In this document: positions 18,101 to 26,460 of the stretch, one piece after another
Layout: each line of letters opens with the position of its first letter
Numbering within the stretch: the first letter of the stretch is position 1
Assembly: GCF_003945545.1 (NCBI RefSeq)
Contig: NZ_CP029617.1
Coordinates: 5,007,001 to 5,071,000, forward strand
DNA: 64,000 bases
Origin: Streptomyces sp. WAC 01529
GTDB lineage: Bacteria > Actinomycetota > Actinomycetes > Streptomycetales > Streptomycetaceae
Direction of reading: 5' to 3'
The notes under the pieces: generated by a model
Told to the model about the DNA's origin: nothing
What the model saw: the letters and a program-made list of their open reading frames with translations, nothing else
The model's database searches: none
Position numbers and translations under genes: made by a program

Positions 18101-19341
18101 GAAGCCAGCTTCTCCAGCCGGGGCACCAGGTCCGCGGGGGTGGGCAGCGCCGTCATCTCGGCGCGGACCCGGGCGGCCGCCGCCGCGTACGAGGGGTCGG
18201 CGAGCATCTCGGCGACCTCGGCCCGGATCGACACGGCGTCGGCGGTGGGGTTCGGCAGGGCGCGGCCCACACCGGAGGCGGCCAGGCGGCGGGCGTTCAT
18301 CGGCTGGTCCACGCCGTTGGGCAGGGCCAGTTGCGGCACCCCCGCCGCGAGCGACGTCATCAGGCAGCCCGCGCCGCCGTGGTGCACGACCAGGTCGCAG
18401 CCGGGCAGCAGCAGGTGCAGCGGCGCCTGCTCCAGCAGCCGTACGCCCGGCGGGAGTGCGCCGATCCGCTCCCGGTCGGCGCCGGTCACCGCGAGGATCA
18501 CCTCCACGTCGAGCTCGGCCAGCGCCTCCACGATCTTCGGTACGGCGAACGAGGCGTCACCGAACATGCTGGTGACCGAGGTGCCCCAGACGACGCAGAC
18601 CCGGGGGCGCCCGGACCTCGGAGCCGGCGCCCCGGCCTGCTCCTCCGGGATCCCGGGCAGCCCGCCGGGGCCGTTGTACGGCACGAAGCGCACGGGGAGG
18701 CGTTCGGCGGGCAGCAGCCTCGGCGCCAGGTCCGCCGGGCACGGGTCGATCACATGGCTGACGTGGTCGAAGCTCACCTCGCCCACGCCGTGCCGCTGGA
18801 AGGCCTGGCTCATGTCGAGCGGCAGCAGCTTCAGGCCCGGCTCCTGTTCGTCGGTGCCCGCCGGGCCCCACAGGTGCAGGGCGGACGCCGTGCCGAGGAC
18901 GCGCGCGGTGAGCAGGCCCTCCAGGCTGAGCAGGTCGTGCAGGATCAGGTCGGGGCGCCAGTCGCGGCCGAACGCGACGGCGGCGTCGGTGCTGCGGCGG
19001 GCCATGCCCTGGAGCCGGTCGTTGTTCTCGACGATCCAGTTCCGCAGGTCGAACTCCTCGACGGAGGTCAGCGGCACGCCCGTCAGCGGGTGCGGTGGCG
19101 CCACGTCGAAGGGCCAGCGGCCCTCCTTCCAGTTGAGGTAGTTGCCGATCCGCGCCTGGAAGGTCATCTCCCAGCCGTCCAGGATGGGGACCGGTGTCAG
19201 CCCCGCGCGGGAGACCGGTTCGCTCTGCGACGGCGCGCAGACCACCCGCACCTCGTGCCCGGCGGACTGGAGCGCCCAGCCCAGCGGCACCATCGCGAAC
19301 CAGTGCCCCGGCCAGTCGGAAACACCCAGCATCACTCGCAC
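18094..19341 (-). CDS. Glycosyltransferase (GT1, GT-B fold), pair A
   Basis: 415 aa from GTG 19341 with GAGGAG upstream. N-terminal MRVMLGVSDWPGHWFAMVPLGWALQSAGHEV; donor-site motif LVVHHGGAGCLMTSLAAGVPQLALP. It shares the ALHLWGPAG and RFVPYNGPGG segments with the GT at 11426, so these two form one sub-family. The longer acceptor-side loop (WKEGRWPFDVAPPHPLTG) is typical of antibiotic glycosyltransferases acting on bulky aglycones. It converges with the epimerase and is divergent from the GT at 19535. Confidence 0.9.
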   Translation of the reverse strand: MRVMLGVSDWPGHWFAMVPLGWALQSAGHEVRVVCAPSQSEPVSRAGLTPVPILDGWEMTFQARIGNYLNWKEGRWPFDVAPPHPLTGVPLTSVEEFDLRNWIVENNDRLQGMARRSTDAAVAFGRDWRPDLILHDLLSLEGLLTARVLGTASALHLWGPAGTDEQEPGLKLLPLDMSQAFQRHGVGEVSFDHVSHVIDPCPADLAPRLLPAERLPVRFVPYNGPGGLPGIPEEQAGAPAPRSGRPRVCVVWGTSVTSMFGDASFAVPKIVEALAELDVEVILAVTGADRERIGALPPGVRLLEQAPLHLLLPGCDLVVHHGGAGCLMTSLAAGVPQLALPNGVDQPMNARRLAASGVGRALPNPTADAVSIRAEVAEMLADPSYAAAAARVRAEMTALPTPADLVPRLEKLASQ

Positions 19342-19397
19342 AGCCGACTCCTCACCTCATGACGCTCAGAACTGAGGCGGACGGTAGGGGAGGCCAC

Positions 19398-19427
19398 TGG
19401 AGCGGCACTTGGAGCGGCCGTGGAGCG
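19398..19427. promoter_or_regulatory. Three TGGAGCG heptamers, candidate SARP operator
   Basis: TGGAGCG occurs at 19398, 19410 and 19421, that is at 12- and 11-bp steps, in the gap between two divergent glycosyltransferase genes. Direct heptamers at about 11 bp are the known SARP-binding layout, and a SARP gene is in this cluster at 43822. Binding is inferred. Confidence 0.5.
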
Positions 19428-19534
19428 CCCTCGCGGCCGAGGGCGGCCCGAGGGCGGCTCCAGCGGCCGGGCGCAGCCTGGGCCGCCGACCGGGCGGCCC
19501 GCGGGCCGCCGGAGCCGAGACGAACGGACGCCCC

Positions 19535-20710
19535 ATGCGCGTACTGATCATCACCACCCCGGTGCCCACGCACTTCACGGCCCTGGCCCCCCTCGCCTGG
19601 GCGCTGCGCGGCGCGGGCCACGACGTGCTCGTCGCCGGACAGCCCGACGTGGCGCCCGCCGCGCGCGCGGCCGGGCTCTCCTGCCATGTGTTCGGCGCGC
19701 CCTTCGCCGCCCACGAACTGCTCGCGGTGAACCTGCCCGAGGGCGCCAGGCCCATCGAGGCGCACGGCCGTCCGGACGCCGCCGCGCTGGCCGGCGCCGT
19801 CCGCCCGTGGATCATGCACGCGCGCTACACGGCCGCCGCCTACGCCGAGTTCGCCCGCTCCTGGCGCCCCGATCTGATCCTCGCCGACCGCGTCGACTAC
19901 GGCGCCCTGATCACCGGCGGCCTGCTGGGCGTGCCGGTCGTCCAGCACCGGTGGGGCGTGGACCCCATCGGCGAGAGCGCCTGGCGGATCGGGCAGCGGG
20001 CGCTCGGCCCGCTGTGCGCGCGGCTCGGCCTGCCGGGCGGGCTGCCCCGGCCGTCCCTGGTCCTCGACCCCTGCCCGCCCGGCGTGCAGAGCCCGGAGCT
20101 GACCCCGGGCGAGCCGATCCGCTGTGTCCCCAGCAACGGCTCCGGCGTCCTGCCCGCGTGGGCCGCCGCCCCGCCCGCCGGACGCCGCCTCCTGGTCACG
20201 CTCGGCACGATCAGCCTGGAGCTGAACGGCGCGCCCTTGCTGCGTACGGTCCTTGAGGCGTGCGCGGGCCTGCCGGACACGGAGGTCGTGGCGACGGTCC
20301 AGGCGGAGCACCGGGCGGGCCTGGGCGACGTACCGGCCGGGGTGCGCGTCGTCGACCCCGTCCCGCTCGACCTGGTCCTCGACCACTGCGCGGCGGTCGT
20401 CCACCACGGCGGCACCGGCACCCATCTGACCACCACCGCCTTCGGCCTGCCCCAGCTCGTGCTGCCCGGCCTCTCGGACACCTTCACCGTCGCCGACCGC
20501 GTCGTCGCGAGCGGCGCGGGCCTGAGCCTGGACACGGCCGACGCGCAGAACGACCCGGCGGCGGTCGGCGCGGCGGTCCGCCGGGTCCTCGACGATCCGT
20601 CCTTCGCCGCGCGGGCCGCCGAACTGGCCGAGTCCGTACGGAAGATGCCCGCCCCCGCCGCGCTCGTGCCCGCCCTCGTGGACCTCGCGCGGTCGGGGCC
20701 GCGCGCCTGA
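19535..20710 (+). CDS. Glycosyltransferase (GT1, GT-B fold), pair B
   Basis: 391 aa from ATG 19535 (the frame is open further upstream, but homology with the 14943 GT begins here: MRVLIITTPVPTHF). Donor-site motif AVVHHGGTGTHLTTTAFGLPQLVLP. Segments VVQHRWGVD, LVLDPCPPGVQ and CVPSNGSG match the 14943 GT. It is one of only a few plus-strand genes of the sugar block and is followed by a strong terminator at 20757. Role: transfer of a deoxysugar; order of action in the chain unknown. Confidence 0.9.
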   Translation: MRVLIITTPVPTHFTALAPLAWALRGAGHDVLVAGQPDVAPAARAAGLSCHVFGAPFAAHELLAVNLPEGARPIEAHGRPDAAALAGAVRPWIMHARYTAAAYAEFARSWRPDLILADRVDYGALITGGLLGVPVVQHRWGVDPIGESAWRIGQRALGPLCARLGLPGGLPRPSLVLDPCPPGVQSPELTPGEPIRCVPSNGSGVLPAWAAAPPAGRRLLVTLGTISLELNGAPLLRTVLEACAGLPDTEVVATVQAEHRAGLGDVPAGVRVVDPVPLDLVLDHCAAVVHHGGTGTHLTTTAFGLPQLVLPGLSDTFTVADRVVASGAGLSLDTADAQNDPAAVGAAVRRVLDDPSFAARAAELAESVRKMPAPAALVPALVDLARSGPRA

Positions 20711-20714
20711 CCCG

Positions 20715-20756
20715 CGTACGACATGAGCCTCGTACGACATGACCTGCGTACGACAC
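20715..20756. repeat. Three direct repeats of CGTACGACA at a 16-bp period
   Basis: CGTACGACAT, CGTACGACAT and CGTACGACAC start at 20715, 20731 and 20747, filling the space between the glycosyltransferase stop codon and the terminator stem. The inner CGTACG is self-complementary. Purpose unknown. Confidence 0.7.
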
Positions 20757-20797
20757 GAAGGGCCCCCGTCCGGCGGACAACCGGACGGGGGCCCTTC
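20757..20797. terminator. Bidirectional hairpin terminator
   Basis: A perfect 17-bp stem (GAAGGGCCCCCGTCCGG and its complement) with a 7-base loop sits between the end of the plus-strand GT and the end of the minus-strand membrane protein gene. No T-run, as is common for high-GC actinobacterial terminators. Confidence 0.9.
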
Positions 20798-20819
20798 GCG
20801 TGGGGGGGCTGGAGTGGGC

Positions 20820-21551
20820 TCAGGCCGCTGTGCCCGGGGTGGTTTCGGCGCGGGCCGCCTCGGCGTCGAGGAGTTCGCCGGGCGCGCCCAGCATGATGCC
20901 GCCGATCATGCTCAGGGCGACGATGGAGACGACGGTGACCACGGTGCCGAGCCACACCATCGTGTCCACCGGCAGCACGACCGCCCCGACGACGCGGACC
21001 GCGCAGTCGAGCAGCAGGCCCACGCCCCAGACCAGGCTTATCCGGGCGACACCCTTGCGGAACGCGGGGGAGGTGGCGGCCAGCCTCTCCCAGGCGGCCT
21101 CCAGATGGGGCTCGCCCTTCGTCTTGAACGGCCGCACCGCCGCCGTCATGATCGGCTGCGCGGTGAACGCGGACCAGGTGACGCACGCCCCCAGGATCCC
21201 GGTGGCCAGCGGCTCCCTGATCAGCATGGTGCGGGCGGACCCCGTCCGCAGGCTGAGGGCGGCACCGGCGACCGTGGTCAGCAGGACCAGGCCCGCCAGG
21301 CCGTTGAGGGTGCGCTCGCGGGCCCAGGCGAAGAGCACGCGCACGGCGGGCACGACGCCGCTCGCGAGCAGCGACACCATCGAGCTGAGGCCCACGCCGG
21401 CGTGCAGGACGTAGAAGACGCCGAGAGGTACCGCGACGTCGATGAGCAGGGGCAGCAGGGCGTGCCCGAGCGTGCCCTGTTGGGGCGCGCCTCCGGTCCC
21501 CTCGCGGCTCTCGCCCGGCCGGGCCGCGCCGGTCGACTTCGCGTTGTTCAC
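20820..21551 (-). CDS. Multi-pass membrane protein, VC0807-like
   Basis: 243 aa from GTG 21551, which overlaps the stop of the upstream gene (GTGA) and has AGGAG upstream. There are about five to six hydrophobic helices, for example LLPLLIDVAVPLGVFYVLHA, GLAGLVLLTTVAGAALSL and VVTVVSIVALSMIGGIML. The LLIDVAVPLGVFY start resembles the VC0807 family of unknown function that often appears in actinobacterial clusters. In this position it may aid export or self-protection; that is inferred from context only. Confidence 0.75.
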   Translation of the reverse strand: MNNAKSTGAARPGESREGTGGAPQQGTLGHALLPLLIDVAVPLGVFYVLHAGVGLSSMVSLLASGVVPAVRVLFAWARERTLNGLAGLVLLTTVAGAALSLRTGSARTMLIREPLATGILGACVTWSAFTAQPIMTAAVRPFKTKGEPHLEAAWERLAATSPAFRKGVARISLVWGVGLLLDCAVRVVGAVVLPVDTMVWLGTVVTVVSIVALSMIGGIMLGAPGELLDAEAARAETTPGTAA

Positions 21552-22360
21552 TGCTGGCTCCTCTGTGCCGGTGTGGTGGGTCGGTACCGAAGGGTGCCAG
21601 GGTCCCCTTGAGCCGGAATCGAGTCGTCCGGCAGGAACTCGTCGAGGACCCGCCGGTAGTAGCCGGGCCCGAAGCCGAGGCCGGCCACCTCGGGGACGAG
21701 GGCGTACAGCTTCTCGACGGAGATGACGTGCTGGGCGGCGCGCGACTCCTGGTACTCCCGGCGCACGGCCGTGCCGAGCCTGCGTGCCAGATGGTCCACG
21801 ATCCGCTCCACCGGGACGGCGTGCCCCGAGGCGAGGTTCACGGTCTCGCCGCACACCCCCCGGGCGAGCAGCCGGTCGATGACGGTCACCGCGTCGTCCA
21901 CGGCGAGCAGGTCCCGGGCGGCGTTGCGGTGGATCCGCACCACGCCCTCGCGGACCTGGCGCAGCAGCACCGGAAGGAGCTGGTGCGGCGGCTGGTCGGG
22001 GCCGACCAGATGGCCGAGCCGCAGGATGAGGTAGGGGGCGCCCGACGCCTTCAACTGCTCCTCCAGGGAGAGCTTGTGGCGTCCGTACGGGGTGCAGGGG
22101 GTGACCGGGGCGTCCTCCCTGGCGGGCGCCTTGGCGAGCCCGTACATGCCGGTGGAGGAGGTGGAGAAGAAGAGCAGGCGGCGCCCGGTGGCGGCGCAGT
22201 CGTCCGCCACCCGGCGCAGCAGCGCGGCCTCCCGGGCGAAGTCGGCGGCCGAGGTGCCGCTGGCCCAGGAGACCCCGGCCGCGACCACGACCGTGTCCTC
22301 GTGCCGCGCGGCGATCGGGCGCAGACCGCGGGCGAGGAATCCGTTCCCGACGATTTCCAT
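21548..22360 (-). CDS. NAD-dependent epimerase/dehydratase family protein, second 4-ketoreductase candidate
   Basis: 270 aa. An atypical short extended SDR: N-terminus MEIVGNGFLARGLRPIAARH (degenerate GxGxxG), FFSTSSTGMYG and TPYGRHKLSLE (YxxxK), then LRLGHLVGPDQ and DLLAVDDAVTVIDRLL. Proteins of this size and pattern in angucycline-type clusters are reported as NDP-hexose 4-ketoreductases. Together with the gene at 16292 it could provide separate C-4 reduction for D- and L-sugars. It is coupled to the membrane protein gene downstream. Confidence 0.75.
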   Translation of the reverse strand: MEIVGNGFLARGLRPIAARHEDTVVVAAGVSWASGTSAADFAREAALLRRVADDCAATGRRLLFFSTSSTGMYGLAKAPAREDAPVTPCTPYGRHKLSLEEQLKASGAPYLILRLGHLVGPDQPPHQLLPVLLRQVREGVVRIHRNAARDLLAVDDAVTVIDRLLARGVCGETVNLASGHAVPVERIVDHLARRLGTAVRREYQESRAAQHVISVEKLYALVPEVAGLGFGPGYYRRVLDEFLPDDSIPAQGDPGTLRYRPTTPAQRSQQ

Positions 22361-22476
22361 GTGTCAAGTCCTGGTGTGCGGAGGGTGGGTGGGGGCGGTG
22401 CCGTTCACGGCTGCGGGCCTTGTGGGGGGTCTTGGTGCGGGTCGGTCGTAGTTGCTCGCGCCGTTCCCCGCGCCCC

Positions 22477-24183
22477 TTACGGGGCGCTCACGCCGACGGC
22501 GGTCAGTACACCCAGCCCGTCGAGCACCGGGCCCGGCGGGCGGGCCGAGACGGAGGGGCCGGTCGCGGCCGTGTAGCCGTCCGGGCGCACCAGCACCCAG
22601 CCGCCGTGCGTCAGGCCGAGGGCGGCGCGCAGCAGGCCGCCCGGGTCGGGCAGCGGGAGCGGGCCGTCCACCGGGCCGTCGGGCGCGCTGTCGCCGCTGG
22701 TGGCCCCGGTGGCCCCCTTGCCGTTCAGTGTCCGCACCCGAACCGGGTAGCCCCGGGCGACCTCACGCAGCGCGTCGAGTCCGGCCGCGTCCGCGTCGGC
22801 GGCGAGCAGTGTCCAGCCGGGGCGGCGCAGTTCGGCGAGGAAGTGCCGCCAGCCCTCGGACGCGGCGAGGCCCTCCGCGGTGACCCGGGTGACGCGCGTG
22901 CCCGGCACGGGGCCGTCGGCGGGCGTGCCGGAGGCCTCGGCGGCGGCTTCGGGGGCGGCCAGCAGTCCTTCGGTGTAGTGCAGACCGAGCGCCGACATGC
23001 CGCCCATGATCTTGCGCTGGATCCTGGACTTCACCGGCCGCACCGCCCTGAGCACGGTGAAGACGGTGCGCAGCGCCGCCGCGGCGGTCCGGCTGCGCAA
23101 CTGCACCAGGGCCGTGGCCATGCCGGTGGAGCGCAGCAGCTCCGCGCCGACCGGGACGCGTTCGGGGCCGTAGCTGTCGAGCACCGACTCCGCCGCCTCG
23201 CCGCGCACCACGGCGGCGAGCTTCCAGGCGAGGTTGACGGCGTCCTGGACGCCGGTGTTCATGCCCTGCCCGGAGGCGGGGCTGTGCACGTGCGCGGCGT
23301 CACCGGCGAGGAAGCAGCGCCCCGAGCGCATCCGCGGGATCATGCGCTGCTGGATGGTGAAGACGGAGACCCAGCTCGGCTCCTCGACCCGGACCGGGCG
23401 TCCGATGCCGGTGCCGATCTTCTCGGCGAACCGGCGGGCCACCATGGCGTCGTCCCCGCCGTAGGACGTCTCGGCGGTGTCGAGCAGGCGCCACTTGCCC
23501 GGTTCGGGGAAGGGCACCATCATCACCGTGCCCCGAGGGGTCCGCATCCAGTGGATGGAGTCGCGCGGCAGGTCGCAGTGGACGACGGCGTCGGCGATGA
23601 GCCAGGTCTCGCTGGAGTCGCCGACCAGGTCGATGCCGAGCCGCTTGCGCACGGTGCTGTGGCCGCCGTCGCAGCCCACGAGCCAGTCGGCCGCGACGCT
23701 CTCCACCCGGCCGTCGGGGTGGGCGAGCCGGGCCGTCACGCCCGCGCCCGTGTCCTCGAACTCCATGAGCCTGACGCCCCATTCGACGTCGACGCCGTAC
23801 CGGGACGCCGCCGCGCGCAGCACTTCCTCGGTGATGACCTGGTCGACCATGAGCGTGAACGGGAAGCGGGTCGGCAGCCGGCTGTAGTCGGTGTCGAAGC
23901 GGATCAGGCGGCGGCCGTTCTGGTGCAGCGTGAAGTGTTCGACCCGCTGTCCGCGCGCCAGCAGCTCGTCGAGGACGCCCATCTGGTCGTACGTCTCCAG
24001 GGTCCTCGCGTGGTTGGCAAGGGCGCGGCTGGTGGTGGCGGGTCCCTCGGCGGCGTCGACGAGCCGGACCCGCACGCCGTGGCGGGCCAGTTCGTGGGCG
24101 GCGCTCAGGCCGACCGGACCGGCGCCGACGACCAGGACCTGCGGGGCCTGAGCGGGGGGCGGGGTGCCCGTGGTGCCGGTCAT
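22477..24183 (-). CDS. FAD-dependent aromatic polyketide monooxygenase (PHBH type, with C-terminal thioredoxin-like part)
   Basis: 568 aa from ATG 24183, overlapping the 4,6-dehydratase stop by ATGA. Motifs of group A flavin hydroxylases: VLVVGAGPVGLSAAHELARHG, the DG pair WLVGCDGGHSTVRKRLGI, and the GD motif CFLAGDAAHVHSPASGQGMNTGVQDA. After about residue 400 there is an extra region ending HGGWVLVRPDGYTAA, typical of the thioredoxin-like tail in PgaE/RdmE-like enzymes. It should hydroxylate or rearrange the polyketide. It is embedded in the sugar operon with rmlA and rmlB rather than in the PKS block. Confidence 0.92.
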   Translation of the reverse strand: MTGTTGTPPPAQAPQVLVVGAGPVGLSAAHELARHGVRVRLVDAAEGPATTSRALANHARTLETYDQMGVLDELLARGQRVEHFTLHQNGRRLIRFDTDYSRLPTRFPFTLMVDQVITEEVLRAAASRYGVDVEWGVRLMEFEDTGAGVTARLAHPDGRVESVAADWLVGCDGGHSTVRKRLGIDLVGDSSETWLIADAVVHCDLPRDSIHWMRTPRGTVMMVPFPEPGKWRLLDTAETSYGGDDAMVARRFAEKIGTGIGRPVRVEEPSWVSVFTIQQRMIPRMRSGRCFLAGDAAHVHSPASGQGMNTGVQDAVNLAWKLAAVVRGEAAESVLDSYGPERVPVGAELLRSTGMATALVQLRSRTAAAALRTVFTVLRAVRPVKSRIQRKIMGGMSALGLHYTEGLLAAPEAAAEASGTPADGPVPGTRVTRVTAEGLAASEGWRHFLAELRRPGWTLLAADADAAGLDALREVARGYPVRVRTLNGKGATGATSGDSAPDGPVDGPLPLPDPGGLLRAALGLTHGGWVLVRPDGYTAATGPSVSARPPGPVLDGLGVLTAVGVSAP

Positions 24184-25184
24184 GCCGTCCGCTCCTCGTC
24201 GCCGTGCTTGGCCGCCTTCCACCAGCCGGGGTTGTCGCGGTACCAGGCGACGGTGTCGGCGAGCCCCTGCTCGAAGGAGACGCGCGGCTCGTAGCCCAGC
24301 TCCTCGCGGATCTTCGACTCGTCCAGGGCGTACCGCAGGTCGTGGCCCTTGCGGTCGGCGACGTGCCGCACGCTGCTCCACTCGGCGCCGCACAGGTCGA
24401 GGATGCGCTGTGTCATCTGGCGGTTCGTCAGCTCGTTGCCGCCGCCCACGTTGTAGATCTCACCGGCGCGGCCGCCGGTGAGGACGAGCTGGATGGCCCG
24501 GCAGTGGTCGTCCACGTGCAGCCACTCGCGCACGTTGGTGCCGTCCCCGTACAGCGGCACCCCCTCGCCCTCCAGCAAATTGGTGACGAACAGCGGGATG
24601 AGCTTCTCGGGGTGCTGGTAGGGGCCGTAGTTGTTGGAGCACCGGGTGATCGACACGTCCAGGCCGTGGGTGCGCCAGTAGGAGCGGGCGATCAGGTCGG
24701 ACGCCGCCTTGGAGGCCGCGTAGGGGGAGTTGGGCAGCAGCGGCCACTCCTCCGTCCACGCGCCCCGCTCGATCGATCCGTACACCTCGTCCGTGGAGAC
24801 GTGCACGACGCGCCGCACGCCCGTGGCGAGGCAGGCGTCGAGCAGGGTCTGGGTTCCGCCCACGTTGGTGTGGACGAACGCGGCGGCCGACTCCACGGAG
24901 CGGTCCACGTGCGACTCGGCGGCGAAGTGCACCACCGCGTCGTGGCCGGGCAGCAGGTCGAGCAGGAGCGAGCGGTCGGTGATGTCGCCGTGTACGAAGT
25001 CCAGGCGCGGGTGGGACGCCGGGAGGTTGGCGCGGTTGCCCGCGTAGGTCAGCTTGTCGACCACGGTGACGCGGGCGTCCGCGTACCCCTTGTACCCCCC
25101 GAGGCCCTCGTAGCCGCCGGCCAGCAGGGTGCGGACGTAGTGCGAGCCGATGAAACCGGCCCCTCCGGTGACGAGGATTCTCAT
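24180..25184 (-). CDS. dTDP-glucose 4,6-dehydratase
   Basis: 334 aa. NAD motif GGAGFIGSHYV (residues 7-17), TDE at 131-133 and YxxxK at Y155/K159 are all present, with TRCSNNYGPYQHPEKLIP. It converts dTDP-glucose to dTDP-4-keto-6-deoxyglucose, the branch point for all deoxysugars here. A small non-standard insertion, GGYEGLGGYKGYADA, lies after strand 1. ATGA overlaps with both neighbours couple it to the nucleotidyltransferase upstream and the monooxygenase downstream. RmlB-type enzyme. Confidence 0.96.
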   Translation of the reverse strand: MRILVTGGAGFIGSHYVRTLLAGGYEGLGGYKGYADARVTVVDKLTYAGNRANLPASHPRLDFVHGDITDRSLLLDLLPGHDAVVHFAAESHVDRSVESAAAFVHTNVGGTQTLLDACLATGVRRVVHVSTDEVYGSIERGAWTEEWPLLPNSPYAASKAASDLIARSYWRTHGLDVSITRCSNNYGPYQHPEKLIPLFVTNLLEGEGVPLYGDGTNVREWLHVDDHCRAIQLVLTGGRAGEIYNVGGGNELTNRQMTQRILDLCGAEWSSVRHVADRKGHDLRYALDESKIREELGYEPRVSFEQGLADTVAWYRDNPGWWKAAKHGDEERTA

Positions 25185-26245
25185 GCCGCGACCTCCACGC
25201 GGGTGTGATCGCCGACCACCAGGCGGTGGTGGCTGCCGAGTTCGGAGCCGCTGACGGCGGCGGAGCGGCCGAGCAGCGAACCGCGCAGGCCGCCCACGTG
25301 GGAGACCGTCGCGTCGTCGAGGACGATGGAGTACTCCAGCCGGGCGCCGGTCAGGACGCAGTCGCGGCCGATGGTGGTGTGCGGGCCGACGCGGCTGTCC
25401 TCGATGACCGTGCCCGCGCCGACGATGGCCGGGCCCTCGATGACCGAGCGCACGACGCGCGCGCCCGGCTCGACGACGACCGCGCCGATGAGCGTGGACC
25501 GCGCGTCGACCTCGCCGCCCACCGCACGCTCGACGCCGTCGAGGAGTTCGCGGTTGCACTCCAGGACGTCCTCGACCTTGCCGGTGTCCTTCCAGTAGCC
25601 CGCGTACTCGTGGGCGCGTACCTCGTGGCCCTCGGAGAGCAGCCACTGCACGGCGTCCGTGATCTCCAGCTCGCCTCGGGCGCTCGGCGCGATGGCGGCG
25701 ACGGCCTCGTGGACCGCGGCGGTGAAGAAGTACACGCCGATCAGCGCGAGGTCGCTGCGCGGCTCGGCGGGCTTCTCCACCAGGCGCCGCACCGCGCCCG
25801 CGCCGTCGACCTCCGCGACGCCGAACGCGCGCGGGTCGGCGACCTTCTGCACGACGACCTGCGCGGCCGGGCGCGCGGCACGGAAGGCGTCGGCGGCCTC
25901 ACGCACGCCCTGCGGCAGCATGTTGTCGCCCAGGTACATCACGAAGTCGTCGTCGCCCAGGAAGTCCTTGGCCAGGGTGACGCAGTGGGCGAGCCCGAGC
26001 GGCGCCTCCTGGCGGAGGTAGGTGATGCGTACGCCGAGCCCGGACCCGTCGCCGAAGACGGCGGCGATCGCCGGTTCGTGGTCGCCGACGATGATGCCGA
26101 TCTCGGTGACGCCCAGGTCCTTGATGTTGTCCAGGACGTGCTCCAGGACGGGCTTGTTGGCGATCGGGATGAGCTGCTTGGGCATCGAGTAGCTGAACGG
26201 TCGCAGACGGGTTCCGGTCCCGCCCGACAGCACCAGAGCTTTCAT
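25181..26245 (-). CDS. Glucose-1-phosphate thymidylyltransferase, long (StrD-like) form
   Basis: 354 aa from ATG 26245, preceded by AGAGGA. The nucleotidyltransferase signature LSGGTGTRLRPFSYSMPKQLIPIANKP is at residues 6-32, followed by the YLGDNMLPQG catalytic loop. The last 110 residues form hexapeptide-type beta-helix turns (STLIGAVVVEPGARVVRS, VGPHTTIGRDCVLTGA), the extended form common in antibiotic clusters. It makes dTDP-glucose from glucose-1-phosphate and dTTP. It is the first gene of the operon 26245-20820, divergent from the KAS III-like gene. Confidence 0.95.
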   Translation of the reverse strand: MKALVLSGGTGTRLRPFSYSMPKQLIPIANKPVLEHVLDNIKDLGVTEIGIIVGDHEPAIAAVFGDGSGLGVRITYLRQEAPLGLAHCVTLAKDFLGDDDFVMYLGDNMLPQGVREAADAFRAARPAAQVVVQKVADPRAFGVAEVDGAGAVRRLVEKPAEPRSDLALIGVYFFTAAVHEAVAAIAPSARGELEITDAVQWLLSEGHEVRAHEYAGYWKDTGKVEDVLECNRELLDGVERAVGGEVDARSTLIGAVVVEPGARVVRSVIEGPAIVGAGTVIEDSRVGPHTTIGRDCVLTGARLEYSIVLDDATVSHVGGLRGSLLGRSAAVSGSELGSHHRLVVGDHTRVEVAA

Positions 26246-26460
26246 GGGTCCTCTTCTCACCGTGTTCCGGGAGCCAGCGCCTGGGGGACAGGCGGACAGC
26301 GAGACCTTCGGCGGGGGCGCTGGAGGATTCCTCGATTGCCGCCGGTGTCCGGCTTCTTCTCCCCCCGTAGGCCCTGCGATCCCCTCGCGGACCGGCGGCT
26401 CGACCCGGACTCCAGCCCCGGCCCCGACGATGACCTCGTCGGACCTACGGGAGGAGAGTC
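26246..26460. promoter_or_regulatory. Divergent promoter region between sugar operon and acyl cassette
   Basis: 215 bp with no ORF support. It must hold the start signals for the minus-strand rmlA-like operon and the plus-strand KAS III-ligase-ACP-MFS cassette. A strong ribosome site (GGGAGGAGAG) precedes ATG 26461. No clear operator repeat was recognised. Confidence 0.6.
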
